A stretch of DNA of 18,155 nucleotides, from NCBI GenBank assembly GCA_002690755.1, contig NZFT01000102.1, positions 15,729 to 33,883 on the forward strand, in the 5' to 3' direction. Below, piece after piece: positions 1 to 8,500 of the stretch. Numbering within the stretch: the stretch's first letter is position 1; every line of letters starts with the position of its first letter. The translations under genes were made by a program, and so were the position numbers. This DNA is from Phycisphaerae bacterium. GTDB taxonomy: Bacteria; Planctomycetota; Phycisphaerae; Phycisphaerales; SM1A02. The notes under the pieces are model-generated. The model worked only from the letters and a program-made list of their open reading frames with translations. It was not told the origin of the DNA and ran no database searches.

Positions 1-663
1 TACGCCCAGCTCCTGCGTCGGAACGACACCCCCGAGGACGACGAGCTCGCGGTGGAGGTCCTGATGAAGGGGTTCGAGGCCTCCAAACAGTATCGGTTCC
101 GCATGGCGGCCGGCGACATCCGGATGAACCGACTCACGAAGCGGATCCGGACGATCGAGGAATCCGGTTCGAACGCCGAGGAGGCGGACGCCCTCCGGGC
201 CGAACTCCTCGAACTCAGGTCCGCCGAATACAACGAACGCGTCGAGAAGTACCCCACCGACCGGGGCATCAAGTTCGAGCTCGGGGCGATCGAGTTCGAC
301 CGAGGCAGCTTCGAAGACGCCATGGCCATGTTCCAGCAGTGCAAGGACGAAGCCAAGTACCGGACCCGCGCCACCCACATGCTCGGCAAGTGCTTCGCCA
401 ACGAAGGCTGGCATCAGGAGGCGGTCGGCGAGTTCCGGGAGGCGATCGAGAAGCTCGACGCGACCGAACGCGATCGCGAACTGATGATCCGCTACGACCT
501 GATGCTCTCGCTCATCGACCTCGCCCGCGACTCGAACTCGATCGAGGAGGCCCGGGAGGCGGCGGAGATCTGCTCGGCCATCGTCCGCAAGGACATCAGC
601 TATCGCGACATCCGCCGGAAGCGGAAGGACGTCGACACCCTCATCAAGGAACTGGGCGGCTGA
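1..663 (+). CDS. TPR-repeat protein, 3' end only (5' end outside the window)
   Basis: The frame is open from base 1, so this is the C-terminal 220 residues of a longer protein; a GTG at 52 lies inside the frame and is unlikely to be the real start. The visible part begins with a charged, probably helical segment (many E, R, K, A), followed by tetratricopeptide-like helix pairs, for example 'GIKFELGAIEFDRGSFEDAM' and 'ATHMLGKCFANEGWHQEAVG', with the usual small residues at the helix contacts. The end is highly basic (DIRRKRKD). TPR arrays are protein-binding scaffolds; the partner cannot be read from this piece. The stop codon TGA overlaps the probable CTG start of kdsB by four bases (CTGA), so the two genes are probably co-transcribed and translationally coupled. 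Family assignment is good; specific function is unknown. Confidence 0.8.
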   Translation, partial: YAQLLRRNDTPEDDELAVEVLMKGFEASKQYRFRMAAGDIRMNRLTKRIRTIEESGSNAEEADALRAELLELRSAEYNERVEKYPTDRGIKFELGAIEFDRGSFEDAMAMFQQCKDEAKYRTRATHMLGKCFANEGWHQEAVGEFREAIEKLDATERDRELMIRYDLMLSLIDLARDSNSIEEAREAAEICSAIVRKDISYRDIRRKRKDVDTLIKELGG

Positions 664-1433
664 CCGCTCCCCTCCCACCACCGGCTCCCGCCACCGTCGT
701 CATTCCGACGCGGTTGGATTCGACGCGGTTCCCCCGCAAGGCGATGGCGAGCGAGACCGGACGACCGATGGTGCTGCACGTGGTGGACCGCGCGACCGCC
801 GCCCGGCACGTCGGCCGGGTCATCGTCACCGCGCCCGACCCGGAGATCCTCGACGCGGCCCGAGCGGCCGGGGTCGAGGCGATTCCCACCTCCCACGACC
901 ATCCCAACGGCACGAGCCGCCTCGCGGAAGTCGCCGACCGACTGGCCGGGGAACTCGCCTCGGACGCGGTGCTGGTGAACGTCCAGGGCGACGAACCGGA
1001 GATCGATCCCGACGCGATCGACGCGGTGATCGAGGCCATCGATCACGATTCGCAGGCGGACATGGCCACCATCGCCTCCCCCTTCGGCCCCGACGAGGAT
1101 CCCGCCGACCTCAATCTGGTGAAGGTGGTGACCACGCTGGACGGTCGGGCGATGTACTTCAGCCGAAGCCCGATTCCCTTCGACCGGGACGGCGGCGGTG
1201 TCGAACCGCTGCGGCACGTCGGCCTCTACGCCTACCGACGGTCGTTCCTCGCGACCTTCGCCGCCTGGCCCGAGTCCCCCCTCGAACGATCCGAGCGACT
1301 GGAACAGCTCCGGGTGCTGGAACACGGTGGCCGGATCGCGGTGGGCATTCACGCCACCGACGTCGGCGGGATCGACACCCCGGCCCAGTACGAGGCGTTC
1401 GTGGCTCGCTGGCGTGCCCGTGCGGACGCCTGA
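660..1433 (+). CDS. kdsB: 3-deoxy-manno-octulosonate cytidylyltransferase (CMP-Kdo synthetase)
   Basis: The enzyme activates Kdo with CTP to give CMP-Kdo and diphosphate in the cytoplasm, the sugar donor for the inner core of lipopolysaccharide. The sequence shows the nucleotidyltransferase start 'VVIPTRLDSTRFPRKAM', then 'VNVQGDEPEID', 'YFSRSPIPF', 'RHVGLYAYRR' and 'PLERSERLEQLRVLEHG', all KdsB signatures. There is no in-frame ATG or GTG next to the core; the only ATG (339) would give about 100 residues of arginine-rich out-of-frame translation of the TPR gene. A CTG at 660 overlaps the upstream TGA and has AAGGA (646-650) nine bases ahead, giving 257 residues, close to the family norm of about 250. 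The start is therefore inferred to be CTG, with coupling to the TPR gene. The product is confident; the start is moderately so. Confidence 0.93.
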   Translation: MTAPLPPPAPATVVIPTRLDSTRFPRKAMASETGRPMVLHVVDRATAARHVGRVIVTAPDPEILDAARAAGVEAIPTSHDHPNGTSRLAEVADRLAGELASDAVLVNVQGDEPEIDPDAIDAVIEAIDHDSQADMATIASPFGPDEDPADLNLVKVVTTLDGRAMYFSRSPIPFDRDGGGVEPLRHVGLYAYRRSFLATFAAWPESPLERSERLEQLRVLEHGGRIAVGIHATDVGGIDTPAQYEAFVARWRARADA

Positions 1434-1473
1434 CGACGCTTCATCCACCGTGACTCGATCCCGGCCGTCCGGC

Positions 1474-1503
1474 TTGAACGCGCCCCCCCGGGCGCGGTAA
1501 AGT
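1474..1503 (+). promoter_or_regulatory. Candidate promoter for pyrG with an inverted repeat in the spacer
   Basis: TTGAAC (1474-1479) and TAAAGT (1498-1503) are 18 bases apart and fit a sigma70-type -35/-10 pair moderately well (5 of 6 and 4 of 6). The predicted start of transcription falls on or beside the pyrG ATG at 1509, so the message would be leaderless; no Shine-Dalgarno sequence is visible. The spacer holds a perfect inverted repeat, CGCGCCC (1479-1485), a CCCC loop, and GGGCGCG (1490-1496). That repeat could instead be a weak hairpin after kdsB, although no T tract follows it. Confidence 0.35.
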
Positions 1504-1508
1504 CTTCC

Positions 1509-3419
1509 ATGCCCCAAATTCCGCGCCACCTCGACCACGCCACCCCGAAACCGGGTGGCGGCTCATCCGATGGAAACCCGGACGCGGATGATCCGGCGAA
1601 CGCCGATCCCACGGAAACGGACTTTCTCGCGAGTTTCGGACGATCCGGAAGATCCACGGAGTGGTACAGCCCCGAGCCCGCGGGCTACGTCCGCGGCCGA
1701 ACCAAGTACGTCGTGGTGATCGGCACCGTGATGAGCGGCCTCGGCAAGGGGATCTTCTCCAGTTCGCTGGCGAAACTCCTCCAGGACAAGGGACTGTCGG
1801 TCGCCCCGATCAAGATGGAGGGGTATCTCAACATCGACAGCGGGACGCTCAACCCCTACCGCCACGGCGAGGTGTTCGTCCTCGCCGACGGGCTCGAGAC
1901 CGACATGGATCTCGGCACCTACGAACGGATGCTGCATCAGGACCTGACGCGTCGGAACTACGTCACCGCCGGCCAGGTCTACACCGAAGTGCTCGATCGA
2001 GAACGGCGAGGCGGCTACCTCGGCCGCGACGTGCAGATGATTCCGCACGTGACGGGCGCCGTGAAATACAAGCTCCGAGAGCTCGCGATGCGGGGCGGCC
2101 AGGACGGCGGCCCCGCGGACGTGGTCTTCGTCGAGGTCGGTGGGACCGCAGGCGACTACGAGAACGGCTTCTACATCGAAGCCCTCCGTGAACTCGCCTT
2201 CGAGGAAGGACCGGAATCCGCCTGCTTCGTCGCCCTGACCTACATCATCGAACCGCAGATCCTCGGCGAACAGAAGTCGAAGGCGGCCCAGCTCGGCATC
2301 AAGCGACTCATGGAGGCGGGGATCCAGCCCAACCTCGTCGCCTGCCGTGCGAAGAAGCCGGTCACCGAGACGGTGATGGAGAAGATCGGGATGTTCTCGA
2401 ACGTCCCGATGAACCGGATCTTCTCGATGCATGATCGAGCGTCGGTCTATTCGATTCCCGAGGAGATGCGCAAGGCCAGTCTCGACCGCGAGATCCTTTC
2501 GCTTCTGAAGCTGCACGATCGCGTGGATCCGGTGCACGAGGATGAATCACGCGTTCGATGGACGGACTTCTCACGCAAGCTGACCGCACCGCGGTCACGC
2601 TCGGTCACCCTGGGCATCCCCGGCAAGTACGCGGCCCTTCGTGACGCCTACGCGTCGATCGACAAGGCCATCGAACACGCGGGCATCCACCTCGAGTGCG
2701 ACGTCCGAAGCGAGTGGATCGACACCACCGACATCGAGAACGCGGCCGACGCGAGTTCCATCCTCGACGGCATGGACGCGATCATCGTCCCGGGCGGCTT
2801 CGGCATCCGCGGGGTCGAAGGAAAGATCCGCTGCGTGGAGCACGCCCGGACCCACGGCATCCCCTTCCTCGGGATCTGTCTCGGTTTCCAGGTCGCGGTC
2901 CTCGAGTACGCCCGCAACGCGATGGGCCTCACCGATGCCGACTCGACGGAGTTCAACCCCGGCTGCAGTCATCCGATGATCTCCGAACTTCCCGATCAGA
3001 AGAAGCTCGAGGGAATCATGGGTGGGACGATGCGACTCGGCGCTCAGGACGTGGTGCTTGAACCCGGATCACTGGCGAGCTTCCTTCACGGCGGCCAGAC
3101 CCTCGTCCGGGAACGATTCCGCCACCGATTCGAAGTCGAGCCTGAATACATCGAACGCCTCGATGCGGGTGGTCTTCGATTCACCGGACGCCATCCGGAG
3201 TTCCCGATCATGCAGGTCCTCGAACTTCCCCTCGAGACCCATCCGTACTTCATCGGGGCCCAGTACCACCCCGAGCTGACGGGCCGCCCGCTCGAGCCCC
3301 AGCCGCTCTTCATGGGGCTGATCTCGGCCGCGATCGCCCGAACGGACCCCGCGTTCGCGAGCACGCAGACCGGGCGTCGCTGGGTACGGCAGCGAAACGG
3401 CTGCACGACACCCGCCTGA
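1509..3419 (+). CDS. pyrG: CTP synthase (glutamine-hydrolysing), N-terminally extended and divergent
   Basis: PyrG makes CTP from UTP, ATP and glutamine. The 636 residues compare with about 545 in most bacteria. Residues 1-64 are a Pro/Asp/Gly-rich, probably disordered extension with no ATG, GTG or TTG alternative before the core, so it appears genuine. The synthetase domain starts at residue 65: P-loop 'SGLGKG' (76-81), 'HGEVFVLADGLETDMDLG', 'ERRGGYLGRDVQMIPHVTG' and 'VEVGGTAGDYEN'. Several family-typical blocks are altered: 'KLDPYINVDPGT' reads 'KMEGYLNIDSGT', and the 'KTKPTQHSVK' block reads 'KSKAAQLGIK'. The class I glutamine amidotransferase domain has the nucleophile C457 in 'GICLG' and the H587-P-E589 pair, both intact. 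The role beside kdsB is coherent, since KdsB consumes CTP. Identity is confident; the effect of the divergent blocks on UTP/CTP binding is unknown. Confidence 0.95.
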   Translation: MPQIPRHLDHATPKPGGGSSDGNPDADDPANADPTETDFLASFGRSGRSTEWYSPEPAGYVRGRTKYVVVIGTVMSGLGKGIFSSSLAKLLQDKGLSVAPIKMEGYLNIDSGTLNPYRHGEVFVLADGLETDMDLGTYERMLHQDLTRRNYVTAGQVYTEVLDRERRGGYLGRDVQMIPHVTGAVKYKLRELAMRGGQDGGPADVVFVEVGGTAGDYENGFYIEALRELAFEEGPESACFVALTYIIEPQILGEQKSKAAQLGIKRLMEAGIQPNLVACRAKKPVTETVMEKIGMFSNVPMNRIFSMHDRASVYSIPEEMRKASLDREILSLLKLHDRVDPVHEDESRVRWTDFSRKLTAPRSRSVTLGIPGKYAALRDAYASIDKAIEHAGIHLECDVRSEWIDTTDIENAADASSILDGMDAIIVPGGFGIRGVEGKIRCVEHARTHGIPFLGICLGFQVAVLEYARNAMGLTDADSTEFNPGCSHPMISELPDQKKLEGIMGGTMRLGAQDVVLEPGSLASFLHGGQTLVRERFRHRFEVEPEYIERLDAGGLRFTGRHPEFPIMQVLELPLETHPYFIGAQYHPELTGRPLEPQPLFMGLISAAIARTDPAFASTQTGRRWVRQRNGCTTPA

Positions 3420-3437
3420 GGGCCCTGCTCCGGGCCC
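3420..3437 (+). terminator. Hairpin just after pyrG
   Basis: GGGCCC (3420-3425), a six-base loop and GGGCCC (3432-3437) form a short GC-only stem starting one base after the pyrG stop. There is no T tract, so it is at most a weak or factor-assisted terminator; each arm is also self-complementary. Confidence 0.3.
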
Positions 3438-3502
3438 GACCCCGGTTCCGCTTCGTTGCCGGATCGGGTCCGAATCAGGTCCGACCGGACGGCCTGAAGC
3501 CT

Positions 3503-3530
3503 TGACGTGCTGGCCCGCGCGGCTACCATC
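3503..3530 (+). promoter_or_regulatory. Promoter of the CAU tRNA gene
   Basis: TTGACG (3503-3508), a 16-base spacer and TACCAT (3525-3530) form a sigma70-like promoter. The predicted transcription start near 3537 lies about 12 bases before the mature tRNA 5' end, as expected for a monocistronic tRNA gene. The -35 is one base off consensus and the -10 two bases off. Confidence 0.6.
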
Positions 3531-3548
3531 TTCGATCCGGAAACCACT

Positions 3549-3623
3549 GCCGATGTAGCTCAGTCCGGTTAGAGCGAGGGATTCATAAACCCTAGGTCGG
3601 AGGTTCGAGTCCTCCCATCGGCA
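3549..3623 (+). tRNA. tRNA with CAT anticodon (tRNA-Met, elongator type)
   Basis: A complete cloverleaf can be drawn. The acceptor GCCGATG (3549-3555) pairs with CATCGGC (3616-3622), discriminator A3623; D stem GCTC/GAGC; anticodon loop TTCATAA; variable loop AGGTC; T stem GGAGG/CCTCC with loop TTCGAGT. CCA is not encoded. The fully paired 1:72 position and the lack of three GC pairs next to the anticodon loop exclude the initiator. The anticodon stem has four good pairs and an A-A mismatch at 31:39. A CAU anticodon could also belong to the lysidine-modified tRNA-Ile for AUA codons; sequence alone does not settle this. Confidence 0.93.
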
Positions 3624-3628
3624 TTCTC

Positions 3629-3664
3629 CATGCACGGCGGAAACCAACGGTTCCGCCGTGCATG
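3629..3664 (+). terminator. Long perfect hairpin after the CAU tRNA
   Basis: CATGCACGGCGGAA (3629-3642) is followed eight bases later by its exact complement TTCCGCCGTGCATG (3651-3664), a 14-bp uninterrupted stem; the loop can be re-paired as AACC/GGTT with one bulged A. It begins six bases after the tRNA 3' end. No T run follows, so it may act in termination, 3' processing, or as insulation of the next gene. An ATG at 3662 lies inside the stem and is not used here as the start of the following gene. Confidence 0.45.
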
Positions 3665-3700
3665 CGTATCCGCCATCCGGCGAATCCCAGACGGAGCGCC

Positions 3701-5509
3701 ATGAACCGGTTTCGAAGAATACTTCTGGTGACCGGCCTCTTCATCCTGCTGCTGGGCGTCACCTCGCCGCTCTGGCTCATGCTGGGCTCGAGGCTCGCCG
3801 AACCCGTGATCAGAAGCCAGTTGATCGCGCTCGCGGACGAATACCTGGAACCAAGACTCGAGCTCGGCCCGATCCGCTACGGTTTTCCCCTCGCCGTCTC
3901 GACCACCGACGCGAAACTGGTCGCGAAGGACGAGGAAGGCAAGGACTTCGTGCTTCTTTCGGTAAAGGACCTCCGGATCACCCTCCATCGTCTGCCGATC
4001 TTCGACGGACCGCTGGTCTTCCAGGAACTCATGGTCGTGGATGCCGAAGCGACGTTCGAGGTCAACGAGGCGGGTCAAGTGACGGGCTGGGAGACGCTGC
4101 TCAGGGATTCCGGTCCGGATGACGCGGACGACGACGATTCCGACGACGATGACCGACCGATCAGCGATCTCTTCGCCATCGATCGAATCGGCGTCGAGGG
4201 CCTCGACGTCGAGTACCGGATCATCGGGAACCCGACGCCGATGATCATGAAGGACCTGATCTTCGAGATCGACAACAAGGGACGCAGCGGCGCGAAGAAG
4301 ATCGACCTCGGACGCAGCCCCGGCTGGTACGAGATCGACACCGACCTGAAACAGGGCGAGCTTCTCGACCTGGCCGTGAAGGGCGGAATCGACATCGACA
4401 CCCTCGACGTCGAACTCACGCTCGTGAAGCTCGATCTGCAGCTCGACGAGACCAGGACCTCCGTGCTGCCGCCTCAGATCCAGTCGTTCATCAAGGATCA
4501 CCAGGTCGAGGGGTCGATCGACGCGACCCTGAAGGGCGAATTCAACCTCGACAACTTCATGTCGAGCAGGACGCGGATGAGCATGGCGCTCGGACGGACC
4601 CGCTTCGCGATCGACAAGTTCCTCATCGAGATCGACGAAGCCTCCGCGACGGGTCGGACCGAGAACGACACGCTCCTGCTGGAACCGATCGTGGTGAAGG
4701 CCCTTGACGGCACCTTGAACGGGACGATCCGCGTGTCCGACGAGGAGACGCGCGGGAAACCGAAGCCCGCCTCGACCACGCCGGTCTCCAATGCCACCCC
4801 CACCGCGACCGCCGCGGCATCGGACCCGCCCCGCGAGCGGCCCATGGCGACCCAAGGCGATCCGACCAAGGCCTCGCCGAAGACGCTCGGCGGGATCGAA
4901 CGCGCGATCAACGTCGATCTCATCCCGAACGCCTCCCTCAGAAAGGTCGAGGAGTTCGCCCGCGGATTTCATCTCTTCACCCAGTTCCAGATCGACGACA
5001 TGCAGATCCAGGCGCTCCACCGGATCGACGAGGAGGAGCCTCATCGTTGGGCCGGCACGGTCGATGCCGCGATCGCGAGCGATCTCAATCTGGCGAGCCC
5101 CCTCGCGAGTCTCGAGGGCGGTGGCTCCATCGGCATCAGCAAGGGCCGACTTTCCGGCGTGAACGCGTGGCAGGCACTGGCGAAATTGATGCGGGTGGTG
5201 ACGCTGAACCCGAATCAGAAGGATCGGGCGAACCTCGAATTCACCGTGGACGATGAACGGGTCGACTTCCAGCGGTTCAACATGCTCGCCGGCGCCATCG
5301 GCGTGCGGGCGAAGGGCTGGATCGGCTTCGACCGGAACATCCACATCGACGCGAATGCCGGTCCCCTCGAAGCACTGCAGGACTCGGCGGGCACCGTCGG
5401 TTCGATTCTGGGGAGCCTGACCGATCGCCTCGTGAAGTATGTCATTCGGGGCAGGATCGGCGATCCCACGGTCCGAATCGCACCGCTGGGGATCCACTTC
5501 CTCGACTGA
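3701..5509 (+). CDS. AsmA-like inner-membrane-anchored envelope protein
   Basis: The 602-residue product begins with a short basic stretch and one strong membrane segment (about residues 6-30, 'ILLVTGLFILLLGVTSPLWL'), followed by a long periplasmic region rich in beta-type repeats: 'LELGPIRYGFPLAVSTTDAK', 'LSVKDLRITLHRLPIFDGPL', 'GGGSIGISKGRLSG' (near 473) and 'GWIGFDRNIHIDANAGPLE'. This pattern is that of the AsmA/YhdP bridge-like group, whose members span the periplasm and are linked to phospholipid transport or outer-membrane homeostasis. The C-terminal block, where a DNA-length linker of Pro/Ala/Thr (about 350-395) ends, is the best match. An Asp-rich patch lies near 139-153. The start at 3701 is chosen over ATG 3662 because it sits directly before the signal anchor and has GGAG at 3693-3696. 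Family placement is by pattern, so moderate; the substrate is unknown. Confidence 0.7.
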   Translation: MNRFRRILLVTGLFILLLGVTSPLWLMLGSRLAEPVIRSQLIALADEYLEPRLELGPIRYGFPLAVSTTDAKLVAKDEEGKDFVLLSVKDLRITLHRLPIFDGPLVFQELMVVDAEATFEVNEAGQVTGWETLLRDSGPDDADDDDSDDDDRPISDLFAIDRIGVEGLDVEYRIIGNPTPMIMKDLIFEIDNKGRSGAKKIDLGRSPGWYEIDTDLKQGELLDLAVKGGIDIDTLDVELTLVKLDLQLDETRTSVLPPQIQSFIKDHQVEGSIDATLKGEFNLDNFMSSRTRMSMALGRTRFAIDKFLIEIDEASATGRTENDTLLLEPIVVKALDGTLNGTIRVSDEETRGKPKPASTTPVSNATPTATAAASDPPRERPMATQGDPTKASPKTLGGIERAINVDLIPNASLRKVEEFARGFHLFTQFQIDDMQIQALHRIDEEEPHRWAGTVDAAIASDLNLASPLASLEGGGSIGISKGRLSGVNAWQALAKLMRVVTLNPNQKDRANLEFTVDDERVDFQRFNMLAGAIGVRAKGWIGFDRNIHIDANAGPLEALQDSAGTVGSILGSLTDRLVKYVIRGRIGDPTVRIAPLGIHFLD

Positions 5510-5556
5510 ACGCCTCCGGGCCGCCATGCCATCCCTCGGACTCGTAGACTTCGGGC

Positions 5557-8500
5557 ATGAACACCCTCTTTCGACCCGAGTCGGCCGTGATTCTACTCGC
5601 CGCCGTGGCCATCGTCGGCTGCGAGGATCCTCCGGAATCCGGCACCGTGGCCCGCGGGACCGCGGATGCCGATCACCGCCGGGCCGCGGGGCTCCTCTCC
5701 CGCTACGACTACGACGACGCCGTCCAGCTTCTTTCGACGGTGGTCGAAGGCGATCCGGGCCGGACCGACGCCCGCATCGATCTCGCGATCGCGACCATGA
5801 ACCGTCAGGAGGAGACCGACGAGGCCGACGCGCTCGCGATGCTCGACGCGATCCACGCGGAATCCCCCGACGACCCCCGGGCCGCCTACCTGTCATCGGT
5901 GCTGCATCTCCGCGCTGGAAACGACGAGATCGCGGCGACACGGCTCGGCCGTCTGCTCGACGTCGATGACGCCGATCCATTCACGTGGTACCACTACGGA
6001 CTCGCACAGGAGCGCCGGAATCCGATCGCCGCGGTCGCCGCCTACCGACGGGCGACCGAGCTCGATCCCTATCAACGAAGCGGCTGGTACCGACTCGGAT
6101 CGGTCGCCGCCAGACTGGGTGAGGACGACACCGCGGACGACGCGCTCGCGACGTTCGAGCGTCTCGAGGACAACCCGCGGGCCAGAACCGTTCGACCGAT
6201 CTACGGTCGACTCGGTCCCAAGTCGATGGCCCGGCCCGGCGGCGACGGTGCGGCTCGCGGCGCGAGGCCGGAGGGAGGTCCGTGGTCACCCCCGGTTCCC
6301 CTCTCGGTGCTCGGCGCGACGCCCGCCTGGTCGACGGGGCCCGGCGCACGGGTTCCTTCGGTGGCGGACCTCGATGGCGATGGAAGACTCGACCTCTTCA
6401 TCGCGGAGGCGCTCGAAGGGGACGCCCCGAACCTCGTGCTGCTCCGCGATGAGGACGGCTACCGTCCGACGATCCATCACCCCCTCGCCGGAATCGAGGA
6501 CGTGCGCTTCGCGGCCTTCGCGGATGTCGACGGCGATGGTCGAACCGACGCCTACCTGGGGCGTCGCGGTCCGAACCGACTGTTTCTCCGAACCGATGCC
6601 GGCGACTGGGTGGATGCGACCGCGGCGTCGGGTACCGAGGACGGGAACCACGACACCACCGACGCCCGCTTCGTGGACGCGGATCACGACGGCGATCTCG
6701 ACATCCTGCTGGCGAACGCGGATGGACCGGCGAACCTCCTGAACAACGACCGTGACGGTGGATTCACCTCGATCGCGGACCGGATCGGACTGAACGTCGC
6801 GACCGACGGCGTCCGGGTCCTGTCCGCCGATCTCGACGGAACCCGGGATCTCGATCTGCTGGTGATCCGCGACGCGCCGCCGCATCTCGTGCTCCTCAAC
6901 GATCGCCTCTGGAACTATCGCGTCGATGACGTCGCGTTCGAAGCGATTCGCCGGGCCGACCTCGTGCTGGCGACCAGCGGTGATCTCGACGGGGACGGCG
7001 TCATGGATCTGGTGACCGGTGATCGGTCGGGTGCGATCCACCGATGGGAACGAAACGACGCGGGCGTCTTCGAGGCGACGCTCCTGCACTCGTTCGACGC
7101 CCCACCGGCGAATCTCGCGATGCTCGACCCCGACGGCGACGGTCGATTCGAGATCGTCACCAATTCGACGCTCGGACTCGAGGACACCGCGAACTGGACA
7201 CCGCTGCTCGAGGATTCCCGACGGGGATTCGCCGCGCTCTCGATGCCCGCCACCGGCGAGGCGACGCCGATGCTGGTTCCGCCGGGACCCGGGCGATTCG
7301 ACTTCACCGCGGTCGAGCTCGCCGGGGGCGACGACCCGACGCAGTCGATCCGATCGAATCCCGACGGCCTCGGGGCGATTCTCGCGGCCCGGATCGACGA
7401 CGTCTGGACGATCACCGCCAACCTTCCACCGGACGCCGGTCCCGGACAGTCCCGCCAGCCCGTGCCGTTCGGACTCGGCGGTGCCCCGACCATCTCCTAT
7501 CTGCTCGTCGACTGGCCCGACGGCCTCTTCCAGGGCGAGGTCCCCGGCCTCGGTGACGCGATGAGCACGGGACCGTCGCTCGCTGCGGGCAGCGTCGACC
7601 GCATCGTCGAGACGCAACGACAGGTCTCCTCGTGCCCGGTGCTGTTCACGCACGACGGCGAAGGCTTTCGATTCGTGAGCGACGTGCTCGGCGTCGGCGG
7701 CGTCGGCTACCTGCTCGAACCCGGGGTCTACAGCGAACCCCGACCGTTCGAGCGATTCCCGATGCCCGCGAACGCCCTCGCCCCCGACGCGGACGGAAGG
7801 CTCCGACTCGTCCTTTGCGAGCCGATGGAGGAGGTCTGCTACCTCGACGCGGCGGAACTCGTCGGCTGGTCGCTGCCCGAGGGCTGGTCGCTCGCGGTCG
7901 ATGAACGCCTCGCGATTCTGGGGCCACCGGCCACCGGCGCGCCGATCCTCTACCGAACCACGCTCGATCCGGTGGCCGCGACCGATAATCGCGGCGAAGA
8001 CGTGCTGGCGTCCGTGCGGCTCGACGACCTCAAGGCGGCACCGCTGCCGACGCTCGATCACCGGTTCATCGGGCGACTCGCGGAGCCCCACGTGGTGGAG
8101 CTCGAATTCGCCGCCCCGATTCCGACGTCCACCGACGACCGGCGACCGTGGCTCCTGATGGACGGCTGGGTCGAATACCCCTACGCCCAGACGATGTTCG
8201 CAGCGTGGCAGGCCGAGGCCGCCTATGAAGCCCCGACGCTCGAGGCACGCGGTGCGGACGGGGTCTGGCGCGTCGTCCAGGAGCAGTTCGGTTACCCCGC
8301 CGGAATGCCGAGGACTTCGGCGTTTCCACTCGATGGAATCCCCGAGGGGTGCGACGCCCTTCGGCTGAGCACGAACCAGGAGATCTACTGGGATCGGCTG
8401 CGGGTCGTGATCGGCGAGCCCGCGCCCCCGGAGGCGAAGCGAGTCACGGTGCCGCCCACCGGGGCGAAGTTCTCCGCGATCGGATTCCCGCGACGACTCG

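Noticed and set aside
4117..4160. Asp-codon repeat (GAC/GAT run) in the AsmA-like gene as a possible repeat element
   Set aside because: It is in frame and simply encodes an acidic linker patch; no unit structure on the DNA level.
3569..5980. Minus-strand open frame of 803 codons opposite the AsmA-like gene
   Set aside because: No domain, a His/Arg/Asp-biased translation typical of the complement of GC-rich codons, and it runs into the tRNA.
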